Shown: piece by piece, positions 1-10,110 of the stretch | Numbering within the stretch: the first letter of the stretch is position 1 | Layout of the letters: the number at the start of each line of letters is the position of its first letter | Assembly (NCBI RefSeq): GCF_027595985.1 | Contig: NC_073304.1 | Location: forward strand, 48,401,137 to 48,465,136 | DNA from: Sorex araneus | Taxonomy: Eukaryota; Chordata; Mammalia; Eulipotyphla; Soricidae | DNA: 64,000 bases | Reading direction: 5' to 3' | Notes under the pieces: model-generated | Database searches by the model: none | Told to the model about the DNA's origin: nothing | What the model saw: the letters and a program-made list of their open reading frames with translations, nothing else | Translations under genes and position numbers: made by a program

Positions 1-430
1 TTCCTGGCAGACATTTCTCTGGACTTAGTTACTAAAATACAGAAATCCAAAACTATGCTGCTGCTAGTGTGGCCTCTTGACCTCATATCTCTTCATTCTC
101 AGCAATGGAAAACAAATTACCAAATGCTTTCTTTTCAGCAGATCGACTTTAGGGGGGAGAAACTCCAAATCAATAATAGTGAATTTTTTTGTTTAAATAT
201 TGAATGTAATCAAAGTAAAGTGAAAGTAAAATGAAATTTACCAGTTACACATGCGGGGTAGGTGGCTGGGGAGGTGGGGGGAAGGGGGGAGGTATATGGT
301 GATTCTTGGTGGTGGAATATGTGCACTGGTGAAGGGATGGGTGTTTGAGCATTGTATAACTGAGACTTTAACCTGAAAGCTTTGTAACTTTCCACATGGT
401 GAATCAATAAAAGAATTAAAAAAAAAAAAA
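1..430 (+). mobile_element. L1-tailed short retroelement, copy 1 (cut by window edge)
   Basis: This stretch is colinear with 35540-35985 over essentially its whole length, including the segment starting near CTGGCAGACATTTC and the final GGTGAATCAATAAAAG plus A-run at 419-430. The last ~170 bp resemble the L1 3' ends in this window (GGTGGTGGA, CACTGGTGAAGGGATGGGT). The first ~250 bp do not resemble the L1 ORF2 C-terminus that would precede a normal L1 3' UTR. It is therefore either an L1 subfamily 3' UTR or a short non-autonomous element with an L1 tail. The true 5' end lies outside the window. Confidence 0.65.
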
Positions 431-810
431 GAAGGAAGGCAGTTGACTCCGGCTAGTGCTCAGACTGCAAAAGCCCATCAACTAAGACCTTCAGGAGTGG
501 ACATTTTTTGAAATTAATATATATCTATTTTCTGCTTCTGAAGCAAAGAGACAAAATGCCCAGCAAAGTCCCTTGAATGCATTTAAATGTTGAGGGAACT
601 GCTCAAAATAAATTTTAGCAGCTTATTTCTTTGCTCTGTAGCTTAATAATAAGTCATTAATTAAAGATTTATCTAGGTTTTGTCAAACTATTCTATTTCT
701 TTCACGAAGTAGAAATATGTCCAGAAAATCACAGTTTCATTTTAATATGAAAAATTAATGCATTAGATTACAAGGCCTTTCATTCTCATTTTGTCAGTAA
801 AATTTCCGAT
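431..810. other. AT-rich unique sequence
   Basis: No repeat, gene or structured feature is recognised here. The sequence is AT-rich with no open frame of note. Confidence 0.5.
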
Positions 811-985
811 CATGGAGCTGCAATGATAGTATAATGGGTAGGGTGCTTGCATGCACGTGGCTGATCCAAGTTCGATTTCTGTCTCCCATATGGTCCCCTG
901 AGCCCTACTGGGAGTGATCCCTGAGTGCAAAGGCAGTGGTAAAATCCTGAACACCACCAGGTGTGGACCCAAAACAAAAACAAGC
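811..985 (+). mobile_element. SOR SINE
   Basis: The tRNA-derived head (GCTGCAATGATAGTATAATGGGTAGGGTG) is diverged; the B box reads AGTTCGATTTC. The CATATGGTCCCCTGAG core and CCAGGTGTGGACCCAAAAC tail are intact. Moderately old, near full length. Confidence 0.85.
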
Positions 986-1395
986 TAAACAAATTCAAAT
1001 GTTGACATTGCACAACTCCTAGTTAGTTTCCAGTTAAACCTCCTAGGCTTCATTTCCAGTCCTTATGCCTAAATAATAGTAAATTACTTCCAGGGTCTTT
1101 TTTTCTTCTTGGCACTTTCTATTCTCTTGAACTTGGTTTACTTTTAAGTAAATCTCACCTATCCAAAGATGCTGAAAGAGATAAAGTTATCAAATTTTGG
1201 GTTACTTTGCTTAACTACATATCAAGATCTATAACCCACCAATCAGCAAACTCTACAGTGCCAAATCTGGTGGTTCATCAAGGTTTAATCGCCACTATAA
1301 TATTTGAAAACTGAGTAGGAACTGCATTAATTGTAAAATAAATGTCTTCCTTTAACAAAATTATATTAAATTATTCAATTAATAGTATCTCAAGT
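986..1395. other. Unique sequence
   Basis: AT-rich sequence without a recognisable repeat or gene. Confidence 0.45.
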
Positions 1396-1577
1396 TGGGG
1401 CTGGAGGGATAGTTTAACAAGCGCAGCGCATGCACACTATACTTTGTGTGCAGGTGTCCCAGGTTTTATCATTGGCACTGCATGGTCCCTCTAGGAACAC
1501 CAAGAGCAACCACCAAACACTGAGCCAGAAGTAGCCCCTGAATACCATTGGGTATAGCAGTAAAAATAAAACAACCA
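1396..1577 (+). mobile_element. SOR SINE, diverged
   Basis: Begins GGGGCTGGAGGGATAG and keeps the GCATGGTCCCT core and the GAGCCAGAAGTAGCCCCTGA block. The B box is degraded (AGGTTTTATCATT), so the copy is old and very unlikely to be transcribed. Confidence 0.75.
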
Positions 1578-1631
1578 AAAAGAATATTCTTATTGATCAA
1601 AGTCATATGTACCAGATTAGTTTGACATATA

Positions 1632-2100
1632 TGGAAAACGCCAAGTGAAATTAGTCACAAAGAGAGGGGCAGACATAGAAGGACTGCACTCATTTGTGGA
1701 GTATAGAATAACATCACATGAGGCTGTCACCCAAGGACAGTAGATACAAGGGCCAGGAGGATTGCCCCATAGCTGGAAGCCTGCTTCATGAGCGGAGGGG
1801 AGAAGATAGATGGAATAAAGAAGGGATCATTAAGAAAATGATGGCTGGAGGAATCAGTTGGGATGGAAGATGTGTGCCGAAAGTCTCTCAGTGTCTGTGT
1901 TGCAAGCCATAATGCACAAAGGTAGAGAAAGAGAGTATGGGGAATATTGTCTGCCATGGAGGCAGGGGGAGGTCGGGAAAAGAGTGGTATGCGGGGATAT
2001 TGGTGGTGGGGAATATGCTCTGGTGGAGGGATGGGTGTGATTGTAACCCAAACATGAAAGCTTATAACTATCTCACAGTGATTCAACAAAATTTTTAAAA
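1632..2100 (+). mobile_element. L1 3' end: ORF2 C-terminus plus 3' UTR
   Basis: The first ~80 bp match the ORF2 C-terminal block seen intact at 49740-49818 (AGTGAAATTAGTCAC, then a stop after a GTGGAGTATAG-like end). A 3' UTR follows with a GAGAGAAAG patch, a G-rich segment (CATGGAGGCAGGGGGAGG) and a terminal TGATTCAACAAAATTT. ATATATGGAAAA-like words flank both ends (1627-1638 and about 2106-2117) and may be a degraded TSD. Strongly 5' truncated. Confidence 0.8.
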
Positions 2101-2234
2101 AGAAATATATAGGAAAATGAATTATTAATAATTACAAAGAAACCAGTTTGGAACATGGGCTACAATGAAGAAAAGAAATTACAGAAGTGTTTAGTACTGC
2201 GGGACTAAAAATATCCAACATCTGCTGGCAGTGA

Positions 2235-2430
2235 AAAAACAATTACTGAGAACTGATTATGTGCCTGGTTCCATGCTAAATGTCTCATGTGCATGATTTG
2301 GTTCGATCTTTAACACTCTTATATAAGGTAACAGTCTCAGAGAGGTTAAATAACTTGCTAATGCTACATGACTAACAAATGGCTGGATTGATTTAGACCC
2401 ACTCTCTTATCCACTACCCTGGTAAGGAGC
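2235..2430 (-). mobile_element. MIR (ancient tRNA-derived SINE)
   Basis: Reads as the reverse of MIR: ATGTGCCTGGTTCCATGCTAAATG, then CAGAGAGGTTAAATAACTTGCTAATG, then a degenerate head. The conserved core and 3' end are both recognisable. This pan-mammalian fossil predates the shrew lineage. Confidence 0.75.
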
Positions 2431-2439
2431 ATGAAATCA

Positions 2440-2925
2440 TTTTCCGTTGCTGAGTAACAAATTATTAGTGATTTAGTGGCTTAGAACAACACCTGTTTAC
2501 TGAATGGGTTCCTGTAGGTCTGGAAATGAGGTGTGGTTTATCTGGGTCCCCTGCTCCAACTCACAGGGCTGCAAGCCAAGAGCCAGTCCAGTTTCATTTC
2601 TTTCTGAAGTTTCTCCAGATTCTCCATAGTCACGTGGTTTTGAGCACAACTGGGTTCCTTGCAGCTGCAAAAAGCTTTTTTTGCTGGCTCTAGGCCAAGG
2701 GCCATTCTTAGCCTCCTAAAGGCTGGCTACAACTCCTTGCTACTTGGTACTTTAATTTTCCAAGGCCAGAGGCAGAATGTTTCTCCCTCTTCTGCTACAA
2801 AGAAGCCATGTGGAAGAGTAACATAACTATAGGGTGGACACTCCAGAGCAATGGCCATTTCTACTTGCTAAAAGCAACCACAGCCTCCACCAGCACTCAG
2901 GGAGGGGATTACTCAAAAATGTGAC
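2440..2925 (+). mobile_element. Ancient LTR-like interspersed repeat, family uncertain
   Basis: Contains TTGCTGAGTAACAAATTATTAG followed by GTGGCTTAGAACAAC and a long diverged body, a layout recalled from old mammalian LTR-type repeats (MaLR-like). Assignment is from memory and could be wrong at family level. No coding capacity is visible. Confidence 0.45.
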
Positions 2926-3254
2926 TCATTTGGGCTCTTCTTAAAAGTGCACTTACCACAGGTATCAGCATTCTATTCTTAACAGTTTTATTAGTGGACC
3001 TGGTTTATAATAAGTAAGGAACTTTTAAGCACTGTCTCTTTTTAACTAGTAAGCAAATAAATAAGTGCTGAACATAACCTTCAAGAATAGATTTTCATGA
3101 CAACTTTCTGAATTGGCAAGCTTAATATTGACCCACTTGCAAGCAATTGATATACGCATAGGCATAACACTGGTGATATTGTTTAGGGGCACTGGCTTTG
3201 CTAGTTGCCTAATTTGTGGTTTCAAGGAGCCTATGTGGACAAATTTAAAAATGA
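2926..3254. other. Unique sequence
   Basis: No recognised feature. A short open frame at 3113-3421 overlaps the end of this stretch but has no family resemblance I can name. Confidence 0.4.
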
Positions 3255-3700
3255 AAAAGTTTATTGCATATAACCATGGGGTGCTTCCACATCACGAAGC
3301 AGTGTCCATCAGCAGCACGGAGACTGGGGGACCTCAATCTACGGACAGCAGTGTGCAGTCAGCTTCACGAACAATTGCTGCCCTTGTTATTGCTGCCAAC
3401 AAAACAGCATCCTTAAGCTGAGTGGTTGGCTGTATCTTCAATTATTTTATATTTATAGATTCCTTTAAATAGAGGATTTGATTAAGTCAAGTAGCACTGC
3501 ATGATATGGAAGGGTTTAATAGACACAATCTCTCTCAACTTCTCAAGGGTAATTGGTTCCCTCACAGCAGGCCCACGCAGCATTGCCCTCAGGTTCTGAA
3601 TCTGGCCCAGCTTCAGTGGGTGGAAATCAGTTCATCGAAAGCTCTACTCCTTAAGAGAACATTTTATAATTATCAAAAGAGCACAAATTTAGAAGGCCAT
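3255..3700 (-). pseudogene. Possible processed-pseudogene tail (unidentified)
   Basis: On the minus strand about 45 codons (roughly 3630 down to 3485) read without a stop and look protein-like, with segments such as LGQIQNLRAMLRGPAVREP and KLREIVSIKPFH. They end in a TAA. About 220 bp further on lies AATAAA (near 3262-3267), the layout of a last exon with a short 3' UTR. Upstream the frame is broken, and a SINE begins at 3708. I do not recognise the parent gene and no poly(A) tail or TSD is clear. Chance remains a serious alternative. Confidence 0.2.
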
Positions 3701-3707
3701 TTATCCT

Positions 3708-3953
3708 TGATGAATATAGCCCAGCGAGCATGGTATTTGCCTTGCACGTGGATGACCCACGTTCGATTCCTTCACCCTCTTGGAGAGCCCGGCAAGCTAC
3801 AGAGAGTATCTTGCCTGCACAGCAGAGCCTGGCAAGCTACCTGTGGTGTATTTGATATGCCAAAAACAGTAACAACAAGTCTCACAATGGAAGCGTTACT
3901 GGTGCCTGCTCAAGAAAATCCATGAGCAATGGGATGACAGTGACAGTGACAGT
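3708..3953 (+). mobile_element. SOR-headed SINE with RTE 3' tail
   Basis: A SOR-type tRNA head with an intact B box (CGTTCGATTCC) is followed by a middle shared with the copies at 24041 and 34126 (AGAGCCCGGCAAGCTAC, GATATGCCAAAAACAGTAAC). The tail GCGTTACTGGTGCCTGCTC...GGGATGACAGTGA corresponds to the last codons of the RTE ORF at 53520-53572. The 3' end is a short tandem array of GACAGT units rather than poly(A), which is the RTE style of 3' terminus. Confidence 0.85.
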
Positions 3954-3984
3954 GAATATGTATGTGAAGTGTTTTTTTTAATGT

Positions 3985-4027
3985 ATCATCATCATCATCA
4001 TCATCATCATTATCATCATCATCATCC
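3985..4027. repeat. (ATC)n array forming the 3' tail of the next element
   Basis: About 14 ATC/CAT units with one interruption abut the RTE-like end of the antisense element at 4028-4605. On that element's strand this is a (GAT)n tail, as expected for RTE-mobilised elements. Confidence 0.9.
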
Positions 4028-4605
4028 CGTTGATCGTTGATTTTCTCAAGCAGTCTCAGTAATGTCTCCATACGTCCTAGCCCTGAGATTTCAGCAGCCT
4101 CTCTTTACTCATGCTTCCCAACGATGCCGCATTGGAAGCTCTTTCAGGGTCAGGGAAAGGAGACCCATCATTGTTACTGGTTTTGGCATATGAATACACC
4201 ACAGGGAGCTTGCCAGGCTCTCCCATGCAGGCGGGAAACTCTCGGTAGCTTGCCAGGTTCTCTGAGAGGGAGAACTAGGCTATAAAATGTTGCGCAGCCA
4301 CAAAGCTTCTGCATGCTTTCGGGAGCTTAGTTTTATAGTCTCTGGATGTTGGCCATTGATGGGATTACCACAGCACCAGGGGCAGTTTCTGAAAAGAGGC
4401 CCAGTCCCAATCCGAGCAGGCTTGGAGATCTCAGCCTCAGGTCCTGCATACCTGGGTTCCTCTGCTGGTTCTTTCATGCATGAGGCTTGTCCGAATGTGT
4501 GGGTTCTGAAGGTCTTTGGCTGCCAGGGCTCTGCTCGGGGCAGGGAGGGAAACTCAACCGATCCCCTCTAAGGGGCCCCAGTGAAGACAGTCAGGCACGG
4601 AAGCA
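4028..4605 (-). mobile_element. Long composite non-autonomous element with RTE 3' tail
   Basis: Read on the minus strand, the element ends GACATTACTGAGACTGCTTG then AAAATCAACGATCAACGGGA and a (GAT)n tail, matching the RTE 3' end. Upstream is the same middle module as the shorter RTE-tailed SINEs (GAACCTGGCAAGCTACCGAG, CATATGCCAAAACCAGTAAC). The 5' ~300 bp (about 4300-4605) are a different, GC-richer head without an obvious SOR tRNA region. No ORF spans it. It is probably a second, longer RTE-dependent family. The 5' boundary at ~4605 is approximate and no TSD was found. Confidence 0.65.
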
Positions 4606-4611
4606 AGAGAC

Positions 4612-4782
4612 TTTGCTGGGCCACAATAGTGGGCAAAACATTTGCCTTGCATGCAGCTGATGCAGGTTCGATTCCTGGCACCAACATATGGTCCCATGAA
4701 CCTGGTCAGGAGTGATGTCTGAGCACCAAGTCAAGAGTAAATATTGAGCATTTCAGGTGTGCCATATCCCCTGCAAAATAAG
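4612..4782 (+). mobile_element. SOR SINE
   Basis: Recognisable from GGGCCACAATAGTGGGCAAA to CAGGTGTGCCATATCCC. B box GGTTCGATTCC is intact; the core reads CATATGGTCCCATGA. The head is diverged and the tail is weakly A-rich. Confidence 0.8.
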
Positions 4783-5009
4783 CAATTATCCTCATCAGCC
4801 TGGAGATTCAAATTATAGATGGGATGGATATATCAAACAGTACAGTATAATTTTTAATTATGTAAAAATATATACTTAATACCTTTTGCATATGTCTCTA
4901 AAGAACTTTCCTAAAAGAAAAAATATGATGGGAGAAAAAATACTGTATATTCACATATGTGATATAGTATTGTTTTTAAAAATAACCCCCACAAAATATA
5001 TAGATGGTA

Positions 5010-5093
5010 GGATTTGTTTTATGAGGCACTGGAAATCAAATACAGAGCATCACACAGCCAAGGCTCATGATACACCACTGAGCTACAACCCCA
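5010..5093 (-). mobile_element. tRNA-Ala-like (ID-type) SINE or tRNA pseudogene
   Basis: The minus strand reads GGGGTTGTAGCTCAGTGGTG (A-box region of tRNA-Ala) and later a degenerate B-box half (ATTTGATTTCCAGTGCC). It resembles ID-like tRNA-Ala elements rather than the SOR head. A related copy lies at 41751-41832. There is no intact cloverleaf, so it is not a functional tRNA gene. Confidence 0.55.
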
Positions 5094-5271
5094 CACCCCC
5101 ACACACAAAAAAATCTGAATGTCTAACAATATGGGATCATTAACATAATATAGAGGTCTATCTATATCTTATACATATTTTTGTTTGCAACTAATTAAAA
5201 ATAAGGATATATAGAGTTGAGACCCATTAACTGATTTTCTGAAGTCAGGGAGTACAGAACATAAGACAAGA

Positions 5272-5440
5272 GGATCCAGGAGTACCAGAAAGATAGTACA
5301 TTTGCCTTCCCTGCAACTAACTGGAGTTTGATCTCAGGCACCCCTTATGGTCTCCCAAGCCCACCAGGAGTGGTGATCTCTGAGCACAGAGCTAGGAGTA
5401 AGCACTGAGCACCATGGGGTGTGACCAAAAAAAAATCCCA
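5272..5440 (+). mobile_element. SOR SINE, diverged
   Basis: Head CAGGAGTACCAGAAAGATAG, internal loss between the A box and TTTGCCTTCC, B box GAGTTTGATCTC, then AGGAGTGGTGATCTCTGAGC and GGGGTGTGACCAAAAAAAAA tail. Confidence 0.75.
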
Positions 5441-5499
5441 AATGAACAAACAAAATATAGAACCAGAACAAGTTTCATGGAAATACAATTAACTAAGGG

Positions 5500-5815
5500 G
5501 TCATCAGTGCTATGAACTGAGTTACAGCTTTTATAGCATTCATAGATTGAAACCCTAATCTCTGATGTTATAATCTTTGGAGGTTGGGCCTTTGGAGAGA
5601 TAATTAGGATTTAATGAAATGTTAAGGAAGTCTCTTCTTTAATCATGTGAAGACACAGAAAGTAGAGGGTTGCTAGTAGCCAGGAAGAGTACCTTCATAA
5701 GAAACCAACTCAACTGGCACCCTGATCTTGGACTCTGGTCTCTAGAAGCTGTGATGAGGTAATTTGTTATGAGGGACTTTGTTATGGAAGTGAGTGCAGA
5801 TTAATACTTTAATAC
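5500..5815 (+). mobile_element. MLT1-type ERVL-MaLR solo LTR
   Basis: Follows the MLT1 LTR layout: a diverged start (TATGAACTGAGTTACAGC), TTGGAGGTTGGGCCTTTGGA, GTGAAGACACAGAAAGTAGA, CCAGGAAGAGTACC, then TGATCTTGGACTCTGG near the 3' end. MaLR LTRs are ancient non-coding endogenous-retrovirus-like relics of placental mammals. No internal region or second LTR adjoins it. Confidence 0.7.
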
Positions 5816-6183
5816 TTAATTGAATTATTAAAGTAATTAATTAAAGTAAATATATTAATAGAGACAGAAAAAATGATTTCCTAAGAGAATAAAGAAAAGA
5901 TATATCTTGAGAATTTGGAACTCAATTGATCATACACCATTATTTGAAAACCTTTTCTATTTAAATTACTGTGATTTGCAAAGTTATTGATAGTTGAGTT
6001 TTAGACATAGTGTTCTAGCACCGATCTGGTCACCACAGTTAACTGCCTTCCCCCAGTGTTCCCAAGTTCCTTCCTCTCCACCTTGACAGGCACATTTTAG
6101 AGGTATGTGATCATACACCATTATTTAAATGAGAAAGTAATTGAGAAAAGATTAGGCAACATTCATCAAAAAATATTTTCCAA
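5816..6183. other. AT-rich unique sequence
   Basis: TTAATTAAAG-type AT-rich sequence with no recognised feature. Confidence 0.4.
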
Positions 6184-6352
6184 GGGGCTGGAGAGATAGT
6201 ACAGCAGATAGGCTGCTTGCCTTGAATATGGTTGACCCAGGTTTCATTTTCAGCATCCCATATGGCCCCTGGAGGCCACCAAGAGAGATCCTTTAGCTCA
6301 GAGTCAGGAGTATGCCCTGAGAGCAGCAGACTGTGGCCCCCCAAACTGAAAA
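6184..6352 (+). mobile_element. SOR SINE
   Basis: Near full length: GGGGCTGGAGAGATAGTACA head, B box GGTTTCATTTT (mutated), CATCCCATATGGCCCC core and degenerate end CTGTGGCCCCCCAAACTG. Moderately diverged. Confidence 0.85.
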
Positions 6353-7447
6353 CAAATATTTATTTATTTATTGAATGACTACTCTGCACCAGGTACTTCT
6401 ATAGCATAAAGGACACAGAAATGAACAGAAAAATCACTTACATACTCAAGATAGTAATTAATAAGATAAACTGATAGATATGTATGCTATCAAATGCTGA
6501 CTGATTCTCTCCACCAAAAAAAAGTACATTGAAGTCTAATTTGATCCTTTGGGAAATAGAAAATTGCATATGGAATTAACTACATTAAACTGAGTTCACA
6601 CAGGAAAAATGTGAGTCTTTAATCCTAGATAACTTGTTTTCTGATCTGAAGAGGTGGCACAGAGGGAAGACAGCCAGGTGAAGCTGGAGGTTAAAAGTGG
6701 GGTGGGGCACCTACAAACCACAGAGTGGCACAGACTGCCAACCATCACCCAAGGCTAGGAGAGAGTTATAGAAGAGTCTCCCTAAGCACCCTTGGAAGGA
6801 CTCTATCTGCGGACACTCTGATTCCAAAGTTTTAGTACCAGAACTGAGAGAGACTAAATTTATGATGTTTTAAACCCTTCAGTTGACAGCATTTTGTATG
6901 GCAGACATATTAACCTACAAATGTTTTTTATAGAATAAGCAACATGAAGAAAATAAAAATAGGTAAGTGTGGGGAAAGTATTAGGCAGACAGAATGTCTT
7001 AATAAAGATTGCATGGGGAGAGTCTCAAAGGTAAGGTGGCATCTGAAAAGAAATTTGAAATAAAGAGGAAAAAGTCAGCTACTACTAGTGGAGGAGTCCA
7101 TTAGGTCAGAGCACAGTCAAGAAAAGCTCCAAGAGCAATCAAGAAGAGCTCTGACTTAAGCAGAGAACACAGGGGCTTCCATAGCAGTTAAACTGGAAAT
7201 TTTCTGAAGGTTTTGAGCAGAGTCTGGATGTCTGATTACTCTGTTGAGTGTGACTGATAGATCAATATAGAAAAAGACTGAAGGTGTTTTAGTGGCTATT
7301 AAAATACTGTCAAGAGATGAAGATGTTAAACTAGGTAATTGCCAGAAAAATTGGACGAAAAATCTGTGTCATGAAAATTCACCTACATCTCCATCTGAGA
7401 TGTGTATTCAAGGCTCCCTTCTGAAGAGATCATATTCTCTCCAGAAC
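6353..7447. other. Unique sequence
   Basis: No gene or repeat is recognised. Only short open frames occur, with no conserved motif. Confidence 0.4.
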
Positions 7448-7516
7448 ACATCATCATCATCCTCATCCTCATCATCATCAGTCATCATCATCATCATTAT
7501 CATCATCATCTGTCTG

Positions 7517-7548
<32 letters not shown>

Positions 7549-7564
7549 ACTCACACACACACAA
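7448..7564. repeat. Compound microsatellite (CAT)n-(CTGT)n-(CT)n-(CA)n
   Basis: Four adjoining simple arrays: CAT/CCT units to ~7510, CTGT/CT units to ~7548, then CA units. The Ser/His/Leu-rich open frames across it are artefacts of the array. Confidence 0.95.
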
Positions 7565-8255
7565 CAAAGACATATACACATACACTCCTAACATTTCTCT
7601 AAGTAATTTTCTCTAAAACTATTTTACTTCCCTGAAAAACATAATAAAATTAGGTGAAAAGTGAGTTTTTGTCTGATTCTGAATTTTCAGAATGCATTTA
7701 AATGCATTAACTGCTAGAAGTGTCACAAAGATGGTGGTGGATTGTACGCGCTTTGGTGGAGGAAAAATCAATAACTTTGTAAATCAAAACCACAATATTC
7801 ATTTTTCCTAGATGGTGTTCGAGGGAAGAACTGTTCAGTTTTGCTAAAGGAGTGATTGAGTGATATAAACAAGTCAGAAAAACCTCCGCTGGGGTTTTGT
7901 AGCCTGGGCCAGTCAAGGATGGAGTTATTTGTGGAGACGAGGGTCTCTGAAATGCAATTTTATTAGGAATTTAACTTTATACATATAAATCCAAAAGTCC
8001 ATTAGTCATCTCTGGAAAATGAAAATGGAAATTGCACATGTACCTAATGTTGACAGTAAAATTTTGGAGATGGCCATATTTGAGTGTAAGGCATTTGCTG
8101 GGATCACCTGGTAGTCCATCATATATAAAAGTAGCGAGAGAAGTGAAGAGGTTGAAGGCCTTTTGTCTGTGTTCTGGTGCACCTCCTGCTGTTAGAAGGT
8201 GGAGAGAAACTCCATAAAAGAGTCTTAGAAGAATATATCTCTCTAGCAGGCACTT

Positions 8256-8258
<3 letters not shown>
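7565..8258. other. Unique sequence
   Basis: No recognised feature. Arg-Glu-rich translations nearby come from the adjacent CT array. Confidence 0.4.

Positions 8259-8326
<68 letters not shown>
8259..8326. repeat. (CT)34 microsatellite
   Basis: A perfect 68-bp dinucleotide array followed by TTTCC repeats. Likely to vary in length between individuals. Confidence 0.97.
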
Positions 8327-8330
<4 letters not shown>

Positions 8331-8754
8331 TTTCCTTTTTGGCATTATTATGGTTGCAATGCAGGTACTGAAAGGTTACCATGGTTGTCCCTTTGCCTAC
8401 TTTAAGCACACAGTTCTTGTCCAAACCGAGTTGTAAAAGACTTGTCACCATTAAAAATAATGTATTTTAATTTTATCGTTACAGAAATAGAGTGATGAAA
8501 ATAGAATGATGTAAAGTTGTAAAAATCTGGGGCACCCAACCACAGCAAAATCTTTATTTTGTTAAAGAAGCATATTTATTCATAGAAAAATAGACTGAAA
8601 TGTATAGCACCAAAAACAGCAACTTCTGAATTTTTATTTTAGGATGGAATTTTTTGCTTTTATCACAACTTTAAGGGTTTTTTCCCCTTACTTTGAAGTT
8701 GTTTTCACAAATGCATATTTTTAAAAATAAAAATATCAAAAATGTTTGGGCTTA
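8327..8754. other. AT-rich unique sequence
   Basis: Nothing recognised apart from short T-rich runs. Confidence 0.4.
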
Positions 8755-8928
8755 GTGTATTGTTTTGTGGGGGGGTGTTGGGTGTGGGGGTCTTATCTGG
8801 AGGGATTCAGGGGCTACTCCCATCTCTGTGCTTGAAGGGTTGTTCTCCATGGTGCTCTGGTTTGAACCTGGGTCTCCAGCATGCAAATCCCGAACTCCAG
8901 CCTTCTGAGCAATTAACCCAGCCCTAAG
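8755..8928 (-). mobile_element. SOR SINE, antisense
   Basis: In reverse: a tail remnant (TTTGTGGGGGGGTGTTGGGT), GGGGCTACTCCCATCTCTG, GGTTTGAACCTGG (B box) and AACCCAGCCC end. Part of a cluster with the next two copies. Confidence 0.75.
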
Positions 8929-8954
8929 ATTCAGCGTTTTAAAAGTGAAAAATC

Positions 8955-9115
8955 CAGGGCAGGGAAGATAATGGTGGTGGTGGGGGGGGTTAGGGGTTAA
9001 AGCACACATACTCAAACCCAATTCAGTCCTGACATCACCTGATCCCCTGAGCACTACTGGGTAGCCACACTGGCCAAGGATCACCAGGAATAGTGTCCTG
9101 GCCTGCTGAGAACCA
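8955..9115 (+). mobile_element. SOR SINE, heavily diverged
   Basis: AGGGCAGGGAAGATAATG head with an inserted G run, CTGATCCCCTGAGCACTACT core and a weak end. The tRNA half is scarcely recognisable. Confidence 0.45.
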
Positions 9116-9256
9116 CTTCAGAAAAAACTTCCCCTCCAAAAACTCAAAATATTTTGAAAGTAAAAACTCTGTAGTATTTTCAAAGTCTTTAAAACAAGAC
9201 AGAAATGGTTGGTGTTTTATGGGACTACAGTTCTTTTGTGGGTCCTTTGCGGGCAA

Positions 9257-9420
9257 GGGGTAGGAGACCATACTTGGCAGTACTCGCAGACTACTCCCAG
9301 CTCTGTGCTCAGGAGTCTCTCCCTGCTGTACTAGAATAGAGTGGGCTAAGACACAGGATCAAATCTCTTTTTCTGCTTACCTAGCATAAGCTCAACTCTT
9401 TGAGGTATCTCTTTGGTCTC
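9257..9420 (-). mobile_element. SOR SINE, antisense
   Basis: Reverse-oriented body with GACTACTCCCAGCTCTGTGC, B-box region GGATCAAATCTC and end TATCTCTTTGGTCTC. Old copy. Confidence 0.65.
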
Positions 9421-9584
9421 TGAATAAGCATTTTTGCTTGACTTCATTTATTTTCTTTTCCAAAAATATAGGACATAAAAATATTGGGAGTCTTTTCATT
9501 TTCTCTATAGTACCTGATGTTTTTAATTATTTTTAAAGTATTTCAATAAAAATGCAGAAGTTGAGTTTTTTTTTAATGTTAATG

Positions 9585-10110
9585 TTTCCATGAGGTAAGT
9601 TGGACAAATACTATGTGATCATACTCATCTTAGAATCTGAAAACCAAAACTCATAGAAACAAAGAACAGAACAGTGATAAATAGAGGTGGGGCAGGGGTA
9701 TGTGAGTAAAGGTGGTCCCGTTATGAAATATATAAGACCTAAAGAGAAATATAAAGCATGGCCACTATAACTAATAGGACCCAAACTCATAGAAATTGAG
9801 AACAGAACGGTGATTAATAGAGGTGGGAGGAAGGGAGATATGTGTAAAGGTTATGAAATATTTAAGACCTGAGGAGAGAACATACAGTACAGTGACTATA
9901 GCTAACAGCATTGTGTTGTCTATTTGAAAGTTGAGAGTATGCTTCGAAAGTTTGCATCATAAGAAAAACATTGGTACTAGGAGGTAATGGATATTAGCTA
10001 AATGGGCAATTATTTCCCAATATATCACATATTATACTGTACAACTTAAACTTAACATTCTGTGTTGATTATACTTAAATGCCACTGGAAAATAAAGTAA
10101 AAATTTTAAA
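9585..10110 (+). mobile_element. Mammalian-wide L1 3' end (L1M-type)
   Basis: The order of blocks is that of the 3' end of old placental L1s: CAAATACTATGTGATCATAC, AACTCATAGAAACAAAGAAC, AGAGGTGGGGCAGGGG, TACAGTGACTATAGCTAACA, GTAATGGATATTAGCT and a final A-rich segment. A ~100-bp block is duplicated inside it (about 9640-9700 and 9780-9835). No coding sequence survives. Confidence 0.7.

Noticed and set aside
5500..5815. Retroviral promoter or provirus
   Set aside because: A lone, heavily diverged MLT1-type LTR with no internal region or partner LTR nearby; the other MLT1 LTR is 26 kb away on the opposite strand.
7448..7510. (CAT)n as another RTE 3' tail
   Set aside because: No RTE-like sequence adjoins it on either side, unlike the array at 3985-4027.
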